From Pedobacter petrophilus (lineage in GTDB: Bacteria > Bacteroidota > Bacteroidia > Sphingobacteriales > Sphingobacteriaceae): 64,000 nt of DNA. Below the pieces are notes generated by a model, which saw only the letters and a program-made list of their open reading frames with translations, searched no databases and was not told the DNA's origin. The stretch lies in the NCBI RefSeq assembly GCF_009674725.1, contig NZ_WKKH01000003.1:165226-229225 (forward strand). Reading direction: 5' to 3'. Position 1 is the stretch's first letter; each line of letters starts with the position of its first letter. Position numbers and translations under genes: made by a program. Positions 1 through 9,594 of this stretch are shown here, one piece after another.

Positions 1-2687
1 TTGCACAGGTTAACCTTGTGGGTGGTTCTGAACGTGAAATTCAGGTCTCTTTAGATGCAAACAAATTGCAGGGTTACAACCTTTCTGTTCCTCAGGTTCA
101 GCAGATGATTTTAAGTTCTAACTTAGATTTCCCTACCGGAAGTGTTAAAACAGAAAATCAGGATGTTTTAATTCGTTTATCTGGTAAATACAGAAGCATC
201 GAAGAACTGAGAAACCTGGTGTTATCCACTTCAAAAGATGGTTCACAAATCCGCTTAGGTGATGTAGCCGATGTACAGGATTCGCAAAAGGAAACCGAAA
301 AATTAGCACGTATTAACCGCAAGGCATCTATTGCAATTCAAATCATTAAACAAAGTGATGCAAATGCGGTAGAAGTAAGTGAAGGCGTACACGCCATTAT
401 TGCAAAACTTAAAACTGAATACGCAGCAAACAAGCTGGATATTAAGATTGTAAACGATAGTTCAATCTTTACCTTAGAATCTGCCGATGCCGTTATCCAT
501 GATTTAATTTTAGCCGTTATTCTGGTGGCTTTCGTAATGCTTTTCTTCCTGCACAGTTTACGTAATGCGTTAATTGTAATGGTATCTATCCCGGCATCAT
601 TAATTGCAACCTTTATTGGGATCAGTTTATTAGGCTACACGCTAAACCTGATGTCTTTATTAGGGCTATCCCTGGTGGTGGGTATTCTGGTGGATGATGC
701 AATTGTGGTTTTGGAAAACATCCAGCGCCACATGGAAATGGGTAAAAATAAAGTCCGTGCAGCATCTGATGCAACCAGAGAAATTGGTTTTACCGTAGTA
801 TCCATTACGATGGTAATTGTGGTGGTATTCTTCCCTATTGCGGTAAGTTCCGGCCTGGTATCTAACATTCTACGCCAGTTCTGTGTGGTGGTAATCATTG
901 CAACCTTACTTTCATTAGTGGCATCATTTACCATTGTACCTTTACTTTTCTCCCGTTATGGAAAGTTAGAGCACATTGAAGGTAAAAATATCTTCGGCCG
1001 GTTCATTTTATGGTTCGAGAAACAATTAAAAAAATTCACCATCTGGATTACCGGTGTACTAAACTGGTCGCTAAACCATAAAAGACGTACCATTGCTGCC
1101 GTTGTAGTATTATTTATCGCGGCAATGTGGTTGGCTGTAGCAGGTTTTATCGGATCAGAGTTTTTCCCGAAATCGGATAAAGGAGAGTTTTTAGTGCAGA
1201 TCGAATTACCGAAAGATGCACCATTAGAACAAACCAATTTCTTCACGCAGAGGGCAGAAGCATTCTTAAGCAAACAGCCAGAAATTACCCAGTTAATTAC
1301 AACTGTTGGTCAGGCCAGTGGCGATATGGGCGGAACGCAGGCAACAGCATATAAATCTGAAATCAATGTTAAGCTAGTTGAGCGTGATAAACGTGAAGGA
1401 ATGTCATCTGACGTTTTCGCAACGAAAATGAGCCGTGCCCTGGCCAAAGAATTGGTAGGCGCAAAAGTAAAAACAGTGCCTATTAGTATTTTAGGTATTG
1501 CAGAGAATGCGCCAATTAGTTTAGTGGTAATGGGCTCCAACCTGGATAGTGCCTTAAAATATGCGGAAGGTGCTCAAAAAGTTCTTAAAACCATTCCTGG
1601 AGCAACAGAGATTAAGTTATCAGTTGAAAAAGGTACACCAGAGATTAACGTTCAGGTAGATCGTGATAAAATGTCGGCTGTTGGCTTAACCTTATCAACA
1701 GTTGGTTCTACCATGCAAACTGCCTTTGCGGGTAATACGGATGGTAAATATAGAAAAGGAGAATATGAATACGATATTAACATTCAATATCAGGATTTCA
1801 ACAGAAGAAATATTGATGATGTAAGGAATCTGATCTTTGTAAACGATCAGGGTGCCCAGATTAAATTATCACAGTTTGCAAACATTACAGAAGGTTCGGG
1901 CCCAAGCCAGTTAGAGCGTTTTAACAAATCAACATCAGTATCCGTACAAGCGCAATCTATTGGTAGGCCAACCGGGACTATCGTAGCTGATTATAAGAAA
2001 AAACTACTGGAGATGCAAAAGAATGGCAAATTGAAAGCTCCTGTAGGCGTAAGTTATACCTGGGGTGGTGATGAAGAGAACCAGGCTGAAGGTTTTGGTA
2101 CTTTAGGTATCGCCTTGCTTGCTTCCATCATTTTAGTTTACCTGATCATGGTTGCTTTATATGATAGTTTTGTTTATCCATTCGTGGTGATGTTCTCGCT
2201 TCCATTGGCTTTAATTGGGGCATTTTTAGCGCTGGCGTTAACGAACAACTCAATTGGTATCTTCACCATTTTAGGTTTTATTATGTTGATGGGTCTGGTA
2301 GCGAAGAATGCGATTATCCTGGTCGATTTTACCAACCAGATGAAAGCCGAAGGAAAATCGACAATCGAAGCCCTTGTTCTTGCTAATCATGCACGTTTAC
2401 GCCCAATCTTAATGACCACCATTGCCATGATTTTTGGTATGCTTCCAATTGCATTGGCAAGTGGAGCGGGTGCAGAATGGAAAAATGGTTTGGCCTGGGT
2501 TATTGTTGGTGGATTAACCAGTTCGTTATTTTTAACCTTGATTGTAGTACCAGTAGTGTATCTTATTTTTGATATTATGTTAGATAAACTTGGTTTCAAC
2601 AAAAAAGGAAAAACTATTGAGGAATTAATGGTTGAACCATATGACCATAAAGAAGTATTAGAATACGATTTAGATACTAAACATTAA
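1..2687 (+). CDS. RND efflux transporter permease, HAE1/AcrB family (5' end outside window)
   Basis: Inner-membrane proton-driven pump subunit of a tripartite efflux system. The reading frame is open from base 3 through the window edge, so the start, first membrane helix and first porter subdomain are missing. The visible part starts in the porter domain, then has a helix bundle (TM2-6), a second periplasmic half, and the C-terminal helix bundle. The TM4 proton-relay pair is present (VDDAIVV, Asp226-Asp227 counting from the first visible Met), as is the partner lysine in the second bundle (LVAKNAIILVDF, about residue 755). Substrate cannot be read from sequence. The adaptor and outer-membrane factor are presumably upstream. 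An intrinsic terminator follows 30 bp after the stop. Confidence 0.93.
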   Translation, partial: AQVNLVGGSEREIQVSLDANKLQGYNLSVPQVQQMILSSNLDFPTGSVKTENQDVLIRLSGKYRSIEELRNLVLSTSKDGSQIRLGDVADVQDSQKETEKLARINRKASIAIQIIKQSDANAVEVSEGVHAIIAKLKTEYAANKLDIKIVNDSSIFTLESADAVIHDLILAVILVAFVMLFFLHSLRNALIVMVSIPASLIATFIGISLLGYTLNLMSLLGLSLVVGILVDDAIVVLENIQRHMEMGKNKVRAASDATREIGFTVVSITMVIVVVFFPIAVSSGLVSNILRQFCVVVIIATLLSLVASFTIVPLLFSRYGKLEHIEGKNIFGRFILWFEKQLKKFTIWITGVLNWSLNHKRRTIAAVVVLFIAAMWLAVAGFIGSEFFPKSDKGEFLVQIELPKDAPLEQTNFFTQRAEAFLSKQPEITQLITTVGQASGDMGGTQATAYKSEINVKLVERDKREGMSSDVFATKMSRALAKELVGAKVKTVPISILGIAENAPISLVVMGSNLDSALKYAEGAQKVLKTIPGATEIKLSVEKGTPEINVQVDRDKMSAVGLTLSTVGSTMQTAFAGNTDGKYRKGEYEYDINIQYQDFNRRNIDDVRNLIFVNDQGAQIKLSQFANITEGSGPSQLERFNKSTSVSVQAQSIGRPTGTIVADYKKKLLEMQKNGKLKAPVGVSYTWGGDEENQAEGFGTLGIALLASIILVYLIMVALYDSFVYPFVVMFSLPLALIGAFLALALTNNSIGIFTILGFIMLMGLVAKNAIILVDFTNQMKAEGKSTIEALVLANHARLRPILMTTIAMIFGMLPIALASGAGAEWKNGLAWVIVGGLTSSLFLTLIVVPVVYLIFDIMLDKLGFNKKGKTIEELMVEPYDHKEVLEYDLDTKH

Positions 2688-2716
2688 GATAAATACATCC
2701 AAAATAACAATCAATC

Positions 2717-2749
2717 AGGCTGCCTTCCCAAAGGCAGCCTTTTTTGTTT
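2717..2749 (+). terminator. Intrinsic terminator of the RND gene
   Basis: Perfect 10-bp stem (AGGCTGCCTT / AAGGCAGCCT, loop ccca) followed by TTTTTGTTT. Confidence 0.9.
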
Positions 2750-2889
2750 CTGGCTGTCGAGGGCCTACAGCAATAAAAAACACCAGTAAGCAACTGATTA
2801 TCAACATCAATTAAGTCAATCCACATACTGGATCAGGATAAATGATTAGTCATCAAACAAAATAATATTCAACATTGTATATTAGTGAT

Positions 2890-3693
2890 ATGTTTAAAGT
2901 TGTATTATCCCTGATTTTAATCAGCGCTTCCCTTTTAGTTCGAGCACAACACCCACCAGTTTTCGCAGCAATGACCAGCGACTCATCCTTTATTAAGGTT
3001 GCTGATTTAGATATTACCCTGGTTAAATACAGTTACAAACCTAACGGCGTCCGTTTTTTAGTCGTTCACGATAATGAAGATACTGGCGTAAAGGCTGGAT
3101 TCGATTATATCCGGTGGAGTGGCGGCGAATTAATTGATAGTCAATATGGTGGCGTGAGAGATTACACCTTCACACACATGGACGATCCCTATCGAATTGA
3201 TCCGAATGCGATTTATACCGAAACCGGCGTTAAAACCCGGTTAAAAAAAGAGGCATACAGTTCTGGCGAGATAGAGAAATCTATTCTTGATGCCGGTAAA
3301 CAAATCGTTAATTTCTACGATCCGAAATCTATCGGATACTTTCTTACCCTACATAATAACGGGGACGGCGGTTTTGGAATTTCATCGTACCTACCGGGTT
3401 ACGATTTATCAAGCACAGCAGATTCGGTTTACATTAATTTTGAAATGGATGGAGACGATTTACTTTACGTTACAGAGCCTCGTTTGTTCACCAGCTTAAA
3501 GAAGGCCAATGTAAATGTTATCCTGCAATCTAAATTTGCAGAGAATGATGGTTCCTTATCAGTTTACGCAATGATCAATCATATTCCGTATATCAATGTA
3601 GAAGTACAACATGGTCATCAGGAAGAAAACCTCCGGCTGATTGAAATTGCTATAGCTGCACTTAAGGAGCACGGACTAATAAAAAAAGAGTGA
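2890..3693 (+). CDS. Exported protein, possibly M14-like zinc peptidase/amidase fold
   Basis: About 267 residues with an N-terminal signal peptide (MFKVVLSLILISASLLVRAQ). I chose the ATG at 2890 because the in-frame TTG at 2875 adds five residues before the signal core. I do not recognise the family with certainty. Visible motifs resemble carboxypeptidase-type zinc enzymes: VVHDNEDTG supplies an HxxE pair (His60, Glu63), DPNAIYT (104-110) resembles the DPNR-type motif, LHNNGDGG supplies His155, and VEVQHGH has a possible catalytic Glu238. This suggests a periplasmic or outer-membrane hydrolase, perhaps on peptidoglycan or peptides; that is inference. It ends 4 bp from the convergent MFS gene. 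Confidence 0.6.
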   Translation: MFKVVLSLILISASLLVRAQHPPVFAAMTSDSSFIKVADLDITLVKYSYKPNGVRFLVVHDNEDTGVKAGFDYIRWSGGELIDSQYGGVRDYTFTHMDDPYRIDPNAIYTETGVKTRLKKEAYSSGEIEKSILDAGKQIVNFYDPKSIGYFLTLHNNGDGGFGISSYLPGYDLSSTADSVYINFEMDGDDLLYVTEPRLFTSLKKANVNVILQSKFAENDGSLSVYAMINHIPYINVEVQHGHQEENLRLIEIAIAALKEHGLIKKE

Positions 3694-3697
3694 AACG

Positions 3698-4900
3698 CTA
3701 CTCAATTGCTTTGATTTTACCAACCAGAAAGCTTACCAATAAGCCAAAAACGCCAATCACCCCATAAGAATATTGTAGGCTGGATAGTGCAGAAATGTAA
3801 CCGATTAGTGGTGGACCCATTAGGAAACCTAAATAACTTACACTCGAAACTACCGCAATTGCAATTCCCGGAGATACTTTTCCGTTTTTCCCGGCAACGC
3901 TATAAAGCGTTGGTACAATACTCGAAACACCAACCCCAACAAGCATAAACCCAATTGTGGCCGTGATCATATAAGGGAAAAACACAGACAAAAACATGCC
4001 CGTAGACATAATTAATCCACTGATTTGAATGGTCTTTTTACGGCCTAATCTGGAAATGATTCTATCGCCAACGAAACGACCGGTAGCCATCATGATCATG
4101 AATGAAGCATAGCCCAAAATTACCAGAGATGTAGGTGCCTTGACAATATCTTTAAAATAAACTCCACTCCAATCAAACATCGCGCCTTCTGTGGCCATGC
4201 TGCAAAAGCCAATAATTCCAAGTTGCATCAGCGCCCCTTCGGGCATAGTGAACAATTTAGGTTTGCGTTCGGTTGTGGTACCCTTACCCGGAACAAGATG
4301 TTTATAATTAAAGAATACATTTACAAAAATTAATCCGCTAATGATCCAGAAGTGATAGTATGGAATGATATGGAGATTGACCATCAGCAGGCCCACTAAT
4401 GCTCCGGTAAATCCGGCAATGCTCCAGGCACCATGGAAAGAGGTCATAATGGGTCTGCCAAAAAGTTTTTCTGCTTCAGAACCTTGCGTATTCACCGCAA
4501 TATTACACATGTTACCTACTACACCAAAAAGGAACAGAAATGCAGCCAAATGCCACGGCGCAGTAGCCAGACCTAAGTTTCCCAATGCTAAAACATAGAG
4601 CGGCGCAGTAATGGTTAATATCTTTTTGCTTCCGTATTTAGTTACTAATCTGCCTGATATTGGCATCGTAATTAATTGGCCAAGAGGTAATGCCAGCAAA
4701 ATACTTCCCAATGCACCATCTGATAAATCCAAAGTATGTTTAATATCAGGGATACGGCTTGCCCAGGATGCAAAAGCAATTCCCTGACCGAAGTAAAAAA
4801 GCGAAACAGCTAATCGAATTCTATTTGGAGAGCTTTGTGCTAATACAGGTTTTTTATCTGCTTGAACTGAATTTTCCTGGGCTGCCTTTGTCTCTTCCAA
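3698..4900 (-). CDS. MFS transporter (YbjJ-like)
   Basis: About 400 residues with 12 predicted membrane helices and a charged N-terminal tail. The loop 2-3 signature of the major facilitator superfamily is visible (GRLVTKYGSKK), and the region FGQGIAFASWASRIPDIK resembles the YbjJ-type sugar/inner-membrane MFS subgroup. Substrate unknown. The start codon is TTG (4900); no ATG lies closer that would keep the first helix and tail. It is convergent with the preceding exported protein with a 4 bp gap and no visible terminator between them. Confidence 0.85.
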   Translation of the reverse strand: MEETKAAQENSVQADKKPVLAQSSPNRIRLAVSLFYFGQGIAFASWASRIPDIKHTLDLSDGALGSILLALPLGQLITMPISGRLVTKYGSKKILTITAPLYVLALGNLGLATAPWHLAAFLFLFGVVGNMCNIAVNTQGSEAEKLFGRPIMTSFHGAWSIAGFTGALVGLLMVNLHIIPYYHFWIISGLIFVNVFFNYKHLVPGKGTTTERKPKLFTMPEGALMQLGIIGFCSMATEGAMFDWSGVYFKDIVKAPTSLVILGYASFMIMMATGRFVGDRIISRLGRKKTIQISGLIMSTGMFLSVFFPYMITATIGFMLVGVGVSSIVPTLYSVAGKNGKVSPGIAIAVVSSVSYLGFLMGPPLIGYISALSSLQYSYGVIGVFGLLVSFLVGKIKAIE

Positions 4901-5045
4901 ATTATTGTTTCTTTTATGAACGGGTAATACTTTGCAAAGTTCCTTAAATCAATTGAAAAAATAAAGCATTATTATCATTTAGAAATCACTAAAACGAAAA
5001 ACTGCTCCTTATCTATTAGAAAAAGAAAGCAGATGTGCTATATGT

Positions 5046-5080
5046 AAAGCCTATAGGGTTAATGAAACCTACGAGGTTTG
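5046..5080. repeat. Short dispersed hairpin repeat, copy 1 (AAACCTACGAGGTTT)
   Basis: A weak hairpin (aagcc-tat-agggtt) followed by AAACCT-ACG-AGGTTT. A near-identical unit (AAACCTGTGAGGTTT) occurs at 37051-37065. It lies just downstream of the lpdA terminator, in the gap to the MFS gene. Confidence 0.6.
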
Positions 5081-5093
5081 GAGGGTGAAATAA

Positions 5094-5130
5094 ACAAAAA
5101 CAGCCAGTAATTTCTTACCAGCTGTTTTGT
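5094..5130 (-). terminator. Intrinsic terminator of lpdA
   Basis: On the minus strand, aacagctggtaa / ttactggctgtt stem with gaaa loop, followed by a T-rich run; 35 bp past the lpdA stop. Confidence 0.85.
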
Positions 5131-5164
5131 GTATATCTGCTAAAACAAATTCAGCTTACTAATT

Positions 5165-6571
5165 TTAAATGTGGATTGCCCTGTTATCCGTTGCAGCCAA
5201 CGCAGCTTCTTTTAATGCTTCAGTATACGTTGGGTGAGCATGACAAGTACGTGCAATATCTTCTGCTGATGCACGGAACTCCATTGCGATTACGGCTTCT
5301 GCAATTACATCAGCCACACGTGGACCAATCATATGCACGCCTAAAACTTCATCAGTTGCGGCATCAGCTAATACCTTAATGAAACCATCAGTATCCATAC
5401 TGGCTTTAGCACGGCCACTCGCTTTAAAAGGGAATGAACCAGCCTTATATTTTGTTCCTTTTTCTTTCAATTGCTCTTCTGTATAACCAACAGAGGCAAC
5501 TTCCGGCCAGGTATAAACTACGCCCGGAATCAGGTTATAATTGATATGCGGTTTTTGTCCGGCGATAACTTCGGCAACATAGGTTCCTTCATCTTCCGCC
5601 TTGTGTGCTAACATTGCACCGGTAATTACATCGCCGATGGCATAAACACCTTCAACCGAAGTTTCTAAATGTTCATTTACAGGAATCTTTTTACCTCTTT
5701 CTTCTACCGTAATCCCGATTTTATCTAAACCTAAACCTTCGCTGTAAGCCGTACGACCTACTGCAACGATGCAATAATCAGCATCTAAAGAAATGGTTTC
5801 ACCTTTTGGCGTTTGAGCAGTAACCGTTACCGTTTCACCGTTATTGGTTGCGCCAGTAACTTTATGGCCCATGTAAAATTCCATGTTCAGGTGTTTCTTT
5901 AAAACACGTTGAAGTTCTTTACCTAAACTAGCATCCATTGTTGCAATGATTGATGGTAAAAATTCTACAACAGAAACTTTCGTACCTAAACGTGCATACA
6001 CTGAACCTAACTCTAAACCGATTACGCCACCACCAATAACCACCATCGATTTTGGAACTTCTTTAATATTTAAAGCTTCAGTTGAGGTAATGATCCGTTT
6101 TTTATCGATTGGTAAAAATGGCAATGTGGTCGGTTTTGAACCCGTAGCAATGATCACATTTTTAGCAGATAATGTTTCTGTAGAACCATCAGCCTTAGTA
6201 ACCAAAATTGTGTTTTTGTCTACAAACGAGCCAACACCTTCATAAGAATCGATTTTATTTTTCTTAAACAAATATGTGATACCGGCAGTATTTTGAGCCA
6301 CAACGTCGTCTTTACGGGCGATCATTTGGTTCATATCAACTGATAAATCTTTTAAATTGATACCATGAATGGGAAATGACTGAGCAGCATTGTGGTAATG
6401 CTCAGACGAATCTAATAGCGCTTTTGATGGAATACAACCCACGTTCAAGCAAGTGCCTCCAAAGGTTTTATATTTTTCAACAACTGCAGTTTTTAGACCT
6501 AACTGTGCACAACGGATTGCGCCTACATAACCGCCCGGCCCTGAACCGATAACAATGACATCGTATTGCAT
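5165..6571 (-). CDS. lpdA: Dihydrolipoyl dehydrogenase
   Basis: E3 flavoprotein of 2-oxoacid dehydrogenase complexes and of the glycine cleavage system. It reoxidises dihydrolipoamide with NAD+. The 468 residues show the FAD-binding GSGPGGYVGA at the N-terminus, the redox disulfide GGTCLNVGC (Cys41, Cys46), the NAD-binding GGGVIGLELGS, the second FAD motif YAIGDV, and the C-terminal HAHPTYTE with the active-site His. Length is normal. No other complex subunit is adjacent, so it may serve several complexes, including glycine cleavage (gcvT lies 30 kb away). A TAcaTTTG promoter element sits just upstream and an intrinsic terminator downstream, so it is monocistronic. Confidence 0.97.
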   Translation of the reverse strand: MQYDVIVIGSGPGGYVGAIRCAQLGLKTAVVEKYKTFGGTCLNVGCIPSKALLDSSEHYHNAAQSFPIHGINLKDLSVDMNQMIARKDDVVAQNTAGITYLFKKNKIDSYEGVGSFVDKNTILVTKADGSTETLSAKNVIIATGSKPTTLPFLPIDKKRIITSTEALNIKEVPKSMVVIGGGVIGLELGSVYARLGTKVSVVEFLPSIIATMDASLGKELQRVLKKHLNMEFYMGHKVTGATNNGETVTVTAQTPKGETISLDADYCIVAVGRTAYSEGLGLDKIGITVEERGKKIPVNEHLETSVEGVYAIGDVITGAMLAHKAEDEGTYVAEVIAGQKPHINYNLIPGVVYTWPEVASVGYTEEQLKEKGTKYKAGSFPFKASGRAKASMDTDGFIKVLADAATDEVLGVHMIGPRVADVIAEAVIAMEFRASAEDIARTCHAHPTYTEALKEAALAATDNRAIHI

Positions 6572-6594
6572 AATTTCTTTAAAATTTGATTGTT

Positions 6595-6602
6595 CAAATG
6601 TA
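6595..6602 (-). promoter_or_regulatory. -7 promoter element for lpdA (TAcaTTTG)
   Basis: Exact match to the Bacteroidota TAnnTTTG consensus, 24 bp upstream of the lpdA ATG. No clear -33 TTG. Confidence 0.6.
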
Positions 6603-6751
6603 ACGAAAAAAGGCGGAAAGGTGAAGCCTCAAAAGCTTAAAGACACGAGGTAAAATGACAATTTTACACTGAAAATGGATTGTAATTACTTATTTCTAAT
6701 TCGTTTCTAATACAACCAGCCAATTAAAAAGCTCCAGCTGATCTTTAAAAA

Positions 6752-6788
6752 ACAAAACAGGCTTCGGCAATACCGAAACCTGTTTTAA
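6752..6788 (-). terminator. Intrinsic terminator of the small lipoprotein gene
   Basis: Stem aaaacagg-TTCGG / CCGAA-cctgtttt with a 5-nt loop and one mismatch. On the minus strand it is followed by a T-rich run. 45 bp past the stop of 6833-7237. Confidence 0.85.
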
Positions 6789-6832
6789 ACATTTGATTTT
6801 CACCAAATAGCTGAGGCAATAATTTGTTAATA

Positions 6833-7237
6833 TTAAAAGCTATACGAGGTATTCGCGATTAAAGCTTGTCCCGTAGAAGTACCTTCTTTTTTTAGTTGAC
6901 CATCTACATAAATCTGTGCCTTCAGTGATGATGTTCCATTTGCACCTGTTGCACTACCAGACATAGTTGCAACAACCGTACCTGCAGGAACGATAACCTC
7001 AGGGCTTGTCCATGCTGTGCCGCTAAGTGAAGAGGCAGTGGTTACCTGGCCATCATAACCATAAGCAACTACACTAAGGTTACTGCCAGCAGATGCTTCA
7101 AGTTTGAAAACCACTTTATGCGAGGTTTTGTTAGGTGGACTGTCTACGTCTTCATCTTTTTTACAAGACATTAAACCAGTAAATAATAGTAAAGCAAAAA
7201 AAGATAGTAATGTTGTTTTAATCCTTCTGTTTTCCAT
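6833..7237 (-). CDS. Small putative lipoprotein, unknown function
   Basis: 134 residues with a type II signal peptide: a hydrophobic segment ending in LFTGLMSCKKDED, where Cys25 would be the lipidated residue. The following KKDED-type charged stretch is typical of Bacteroidota lipoproteins. The mature part is about 100 residues, rich in Ser, Thr, Val and Gly, and looks like one small beta-sandwich domain (VVFKLEASAGSNLSVVAYGYDG). I recognise no family. It has its own terminator and is flanked by a 270 bp AT-rich upstream gap, so it is probably monocistronic. Confidence 0.75.
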   Translation of the reverse strand: MENRRIKTTLLSFFALLLFTGLMSCKKDEDVDSPPNKTSHKVVFKLEASAGSNLSVVAYGYDGQVTTASSLSGTAWTSPEVIVPAGTVVATMSGSATGANGTSSLKAQIYVDGQLKKEGTSTGQALIANTSYSF

Positions 7238-7511
7238 GGGTATAATCGTTTTTTAAAGTTGTTTCATCTTGCCTGCCTTGCCATCATTTTAGATTTACAA
7301 GCACAGAAATATTGAATCACAAATAAACGAACGGAGGTTTTGATTCACAATCCCCAATAAAAGCGATTTTTTTATCCTTGTTTTTAAGTAGAAAATTGGT
7401 TTTGTACGGCCCTATACGGAGATAATATTTTTCGATAGCGAGATTAATGGCGATTGTAAAAAAATCACAAAACAAAATTTGAAAAACGAATAATAATGGA
7501 AATGATTAAAC

Positions 7512-8177
7512 TCAGATCAATTGTTTGTTCAACATAAATTCTTTGGCATTTGCAAAACTCAGAAACAATTCATCTGCGATCTTTAATTTCAGATGCGCCC
7601 TTACATTACTTTGAATGGCATAACAGGTAATACCCGCAGCCATAGCAGATTTTACACCATTAATCGTATCTTCGAAAACAAGACATTCCTCCTTTCTAAA
7701 ACCCAGTTTTTCTACACAAATATTATAACTTTCCGGATCTGGCTTACTTTTACTTACATCTGTTCTGGTCACGAATAAAGTAAAGTATTTGGCTAAACCA
7801 TTTCTGTTGAATACTGCTTCTACATCTGCCCTCGGACTAGCGGTTACCACTGCCAGTGTAAGTCCTTTTTCATAAAAATAGCGAACAAAATCTAAAGCAT
7901 GGGGCATTAATTCAATGTCATTATGCTCAAATCCGTAGCGTGTTAATTGCTCCCTTCTGATAATAAAATTATCTAAATCTGCATTAATTTTATATTTATC
8001 AGTAATGGTTTTGGCATTTTGGGGTAAAGGGATTCCGGCATAATTGGCTATCCAGTCTTTAAAGTCCAATTTAACGCCGAATTCATGTAAAAACTCATTC
8101 CAGCAATCAAAATGAAACTTCTCAGAATCAATTAATGTTCCATCCAAATCAAATAATAACGCTTTTATTTTACTCAT
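7512..8177 (-). CDS. HAD-superfamily phosphatase, beta-phosphoglucomutase-like
   Basis: 221-residue cytoplasmic HAD hydrolase. Motif I is FDLDGTLIDSE with nucleophile Asp10 and acid/base Asp12; motif II lies in AVVTASPR; motif III Lys and the KPDPESY stretch follow; motif IV is VFEDTINGVKSAMAAG. An alpha-helical cap between motifs I and II fits subfamily IA, as in sugar-phosphate phosphatases and beta-phosphoglucomutases. Substrate cannot be called. It lies 67 bp downstream of the phytase-like lipoprotein on the same strand; that gap is filled by a heptad-repeat array, so the two may be co-transcribed. Confidence 0.88.
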   Translation of the reverse strand: MSKIKALLFDLDGTLIDSEKFHFDCWNEFLHEFGVKLDFKDWIANYAGIPLPQNAKTITDKYKINADLDNFIIRREQLTRYGFEHNDIELMPHALDFVRYFYEKGLTLAVVTASPRADVEAVFNRNGLAKYFTLFVTRTDVSKSKPDPESYNICVEKLGFRKEECLVFEDTINGVKSAMAAGITCYAIQSNVRAHLKLKIADELFLSFANAKEFMLNKQLI

Positions 8178-8201
8178 TATATTTTTTATTATAGAAGTAT
8201 T

Positions 8202-8243
8202 AAGTCCAGACTAAAGACTCCGGACTCAAGACTCAAGACTTCC
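8202..8243. repeat. Heptad array 1 (five GACTnnn units)
   Basis: Six consecutive 7-mers beginning aagtcca, then gactaaa, gactccg, gactcaa, gactcaa, gacttcc. Period is exactly 7 with no interruption. The leading aagtcc can pair with ggactt. The array ends 1 bp before the stop codon of the upstream lipoprotein gene. Confidence 0.85.
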
Positions 8244-8244
8244 T

Positions 8245-9408
8245 TCACGGCATCACCTCGAATAAAAAGAACTGCTGCACCTGGGTTTTTCCAAAATTAT
8301 TATCCACACAGCACACAAGTGTATGGTTTCCATTTGGCAGTTTTGGACCAAAGGTAATGCCTTCGATGTTATCAATGTGCATGTTCAAACTATCAAAATC
8401 AAAAAGCAATTTCTTTTGAAGTGGCTTTGGAGGGTTTTTGATAAAAGAAGGATTATCAATAACATTTTCAGCACCTTGTAAATCAACCAGATAGAGCTTA
8501 ACAAAAGAATGATCATCCCGTCCCCTCGCCCAGGCCCTTTCCATGACCAAAAGTATGTGACTATTAACGGCCAATATTTCAGAAACCCCGTTTAAATTCC
8601 AGTCACTTTCTACGGTAGGTTTAATCGGCAAAGCATCAAGACGGTAAGCATATTGTGCGGTATTCCTTTTTGCATCCACATCGAATTTCAAAATTCGGGT
8701 AAGCGCCTGGTCGAACTGGAATGCTGCTGGCGCTCCATCCTGATAAAGTGGCTCTTCTAAACTTGCATATAACGTTTTGTATTGATCAGCATACGCTAAA
8801 CCTTCAAAAAAAGCATTTTTTCTTATCCCATATTCTTGCTTTGTAATATGAAAACCTGCCGGGAGTGGTACAGTATCAATATATTTCCCGGCTAAAGAAA
8901 TCAACGTTAATGCTGGCTGAACGATAGTTGTATCAGTTGGGCGATATAAACGCTCACCTTCGTTACTCCACACTAACGTTTTTCCAGCTGGATTATAACG
9001 AACCGATTCACCATCGGCTTTTGAATTTTTACCGTACTGATATTTTGGATATTGCCTGCCATCTTCTTGCGAAATGAAGATAACATCCTTCAGGTTGATC
9101 GTATCTATCTTATTTTCTTTAACCACTATTTTAGCAGTATAAATTCTCGCCGGACTAAACTGCGAAGGATCATCACTGATCAGATAATATTGATCATTTC
9201 CAGCATCATAATCTATTCCCGATAAACCACCTACCAATGTATTCTGGAAGGTGTCATTTAACGGCATAATGTATTCGCTCAAAAACTTAATTGATGATAT
9301 GGTAGTTTCCTTCGACTGGACGGCAACATTTTTGGTTGCAATGCAAGAAGAAAAAAGAATAATAAACGAAAAACAGGAAAGAATTACTTTGGATGATACT
9401 TTTTTCAA
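8245..9408 (-). CDS. Esterase-like activity of phytase family lipoprotein
   Basis: Putative outer-surface or periplasmic lipoprotein of the phytase-like esterase family (PF13449 type), with a beta-propeller-like composition: repeated hydrophobic strands, LSGIDYDAGNDQYYLISDD at the start, FFEGLAYADQYKTLYASLEEPL in the middle and DNIEGITFGPKL near the end, as in that family. I place the start at TTG 9408 rather than ATG 9459. This gives a clean lipoprotein signal (KKVSSKVILSCFSFIILFSSC), and a TActTTTG promoter element lies inside the longer version at 9427-9434. From TTG the protein is 387 residues. Substrate unknown. Confidence 0.8.
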   Translation of the reverse strand: MKKVSSKVILSCFSFIILFSSCIATKNVAVQSKETTISSIKFLSEYIMPLNDTFQNTLVGGLSGIDYDAGNDQYYLISDDPSQFSPARIYTAKIVVKENKIDTINLKDVIFISQEDGRQYPKYQYGKNSKADGESVRYNPAGKTLVWSNEGERLYRPTDTTIVQPALTLISLAGKYIDTVPLPAGFHITKQEYGIRKNAFFEGLAYADQYKTLYASLEEPLYQDGAPAAFQFDQALTRILKFDVDAKRNTAQYAYRLDALPIKPTVESDWNLNGVSEILAVNSHILLVMERAWARGRDDHSFVKLYLVDLQGAENVIDNPSFIKNPPKPLQKKLLFDFDSLNMHIDNIEGITFGPKLPNGNHTLVCCVDNNFGKTQVQQFFLFEVMP

Positions 9409-9426
9409 ACCGGATATTTTATGACA

Positions 9427-9434
9427 CAAAAGTA
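9427..9434 (-). promoter_or_regulatory. -7 promoter element (TActTTTG) deciding the start of 8245-9408
   Basis: Exact TAnnTTTG 19 bp upstream of the TTG start. It would lie within coding sequence if the ATG at 9459 were used. Confidence 0.55.
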
Positions 9435-9594
9435 TAGAAATTGCAATGACAATAGTCAAAAATATGCATAGAGATATGATGTCTGTAAGTAATCAAATTG
9501 AATGAGATTTTAGAAAATTAACCGAACACCTGCTGAAGCATCAAGGCATGAAGCTGATCACTCATTCTTCATGCCCTGATCACTTAAATAAGGT

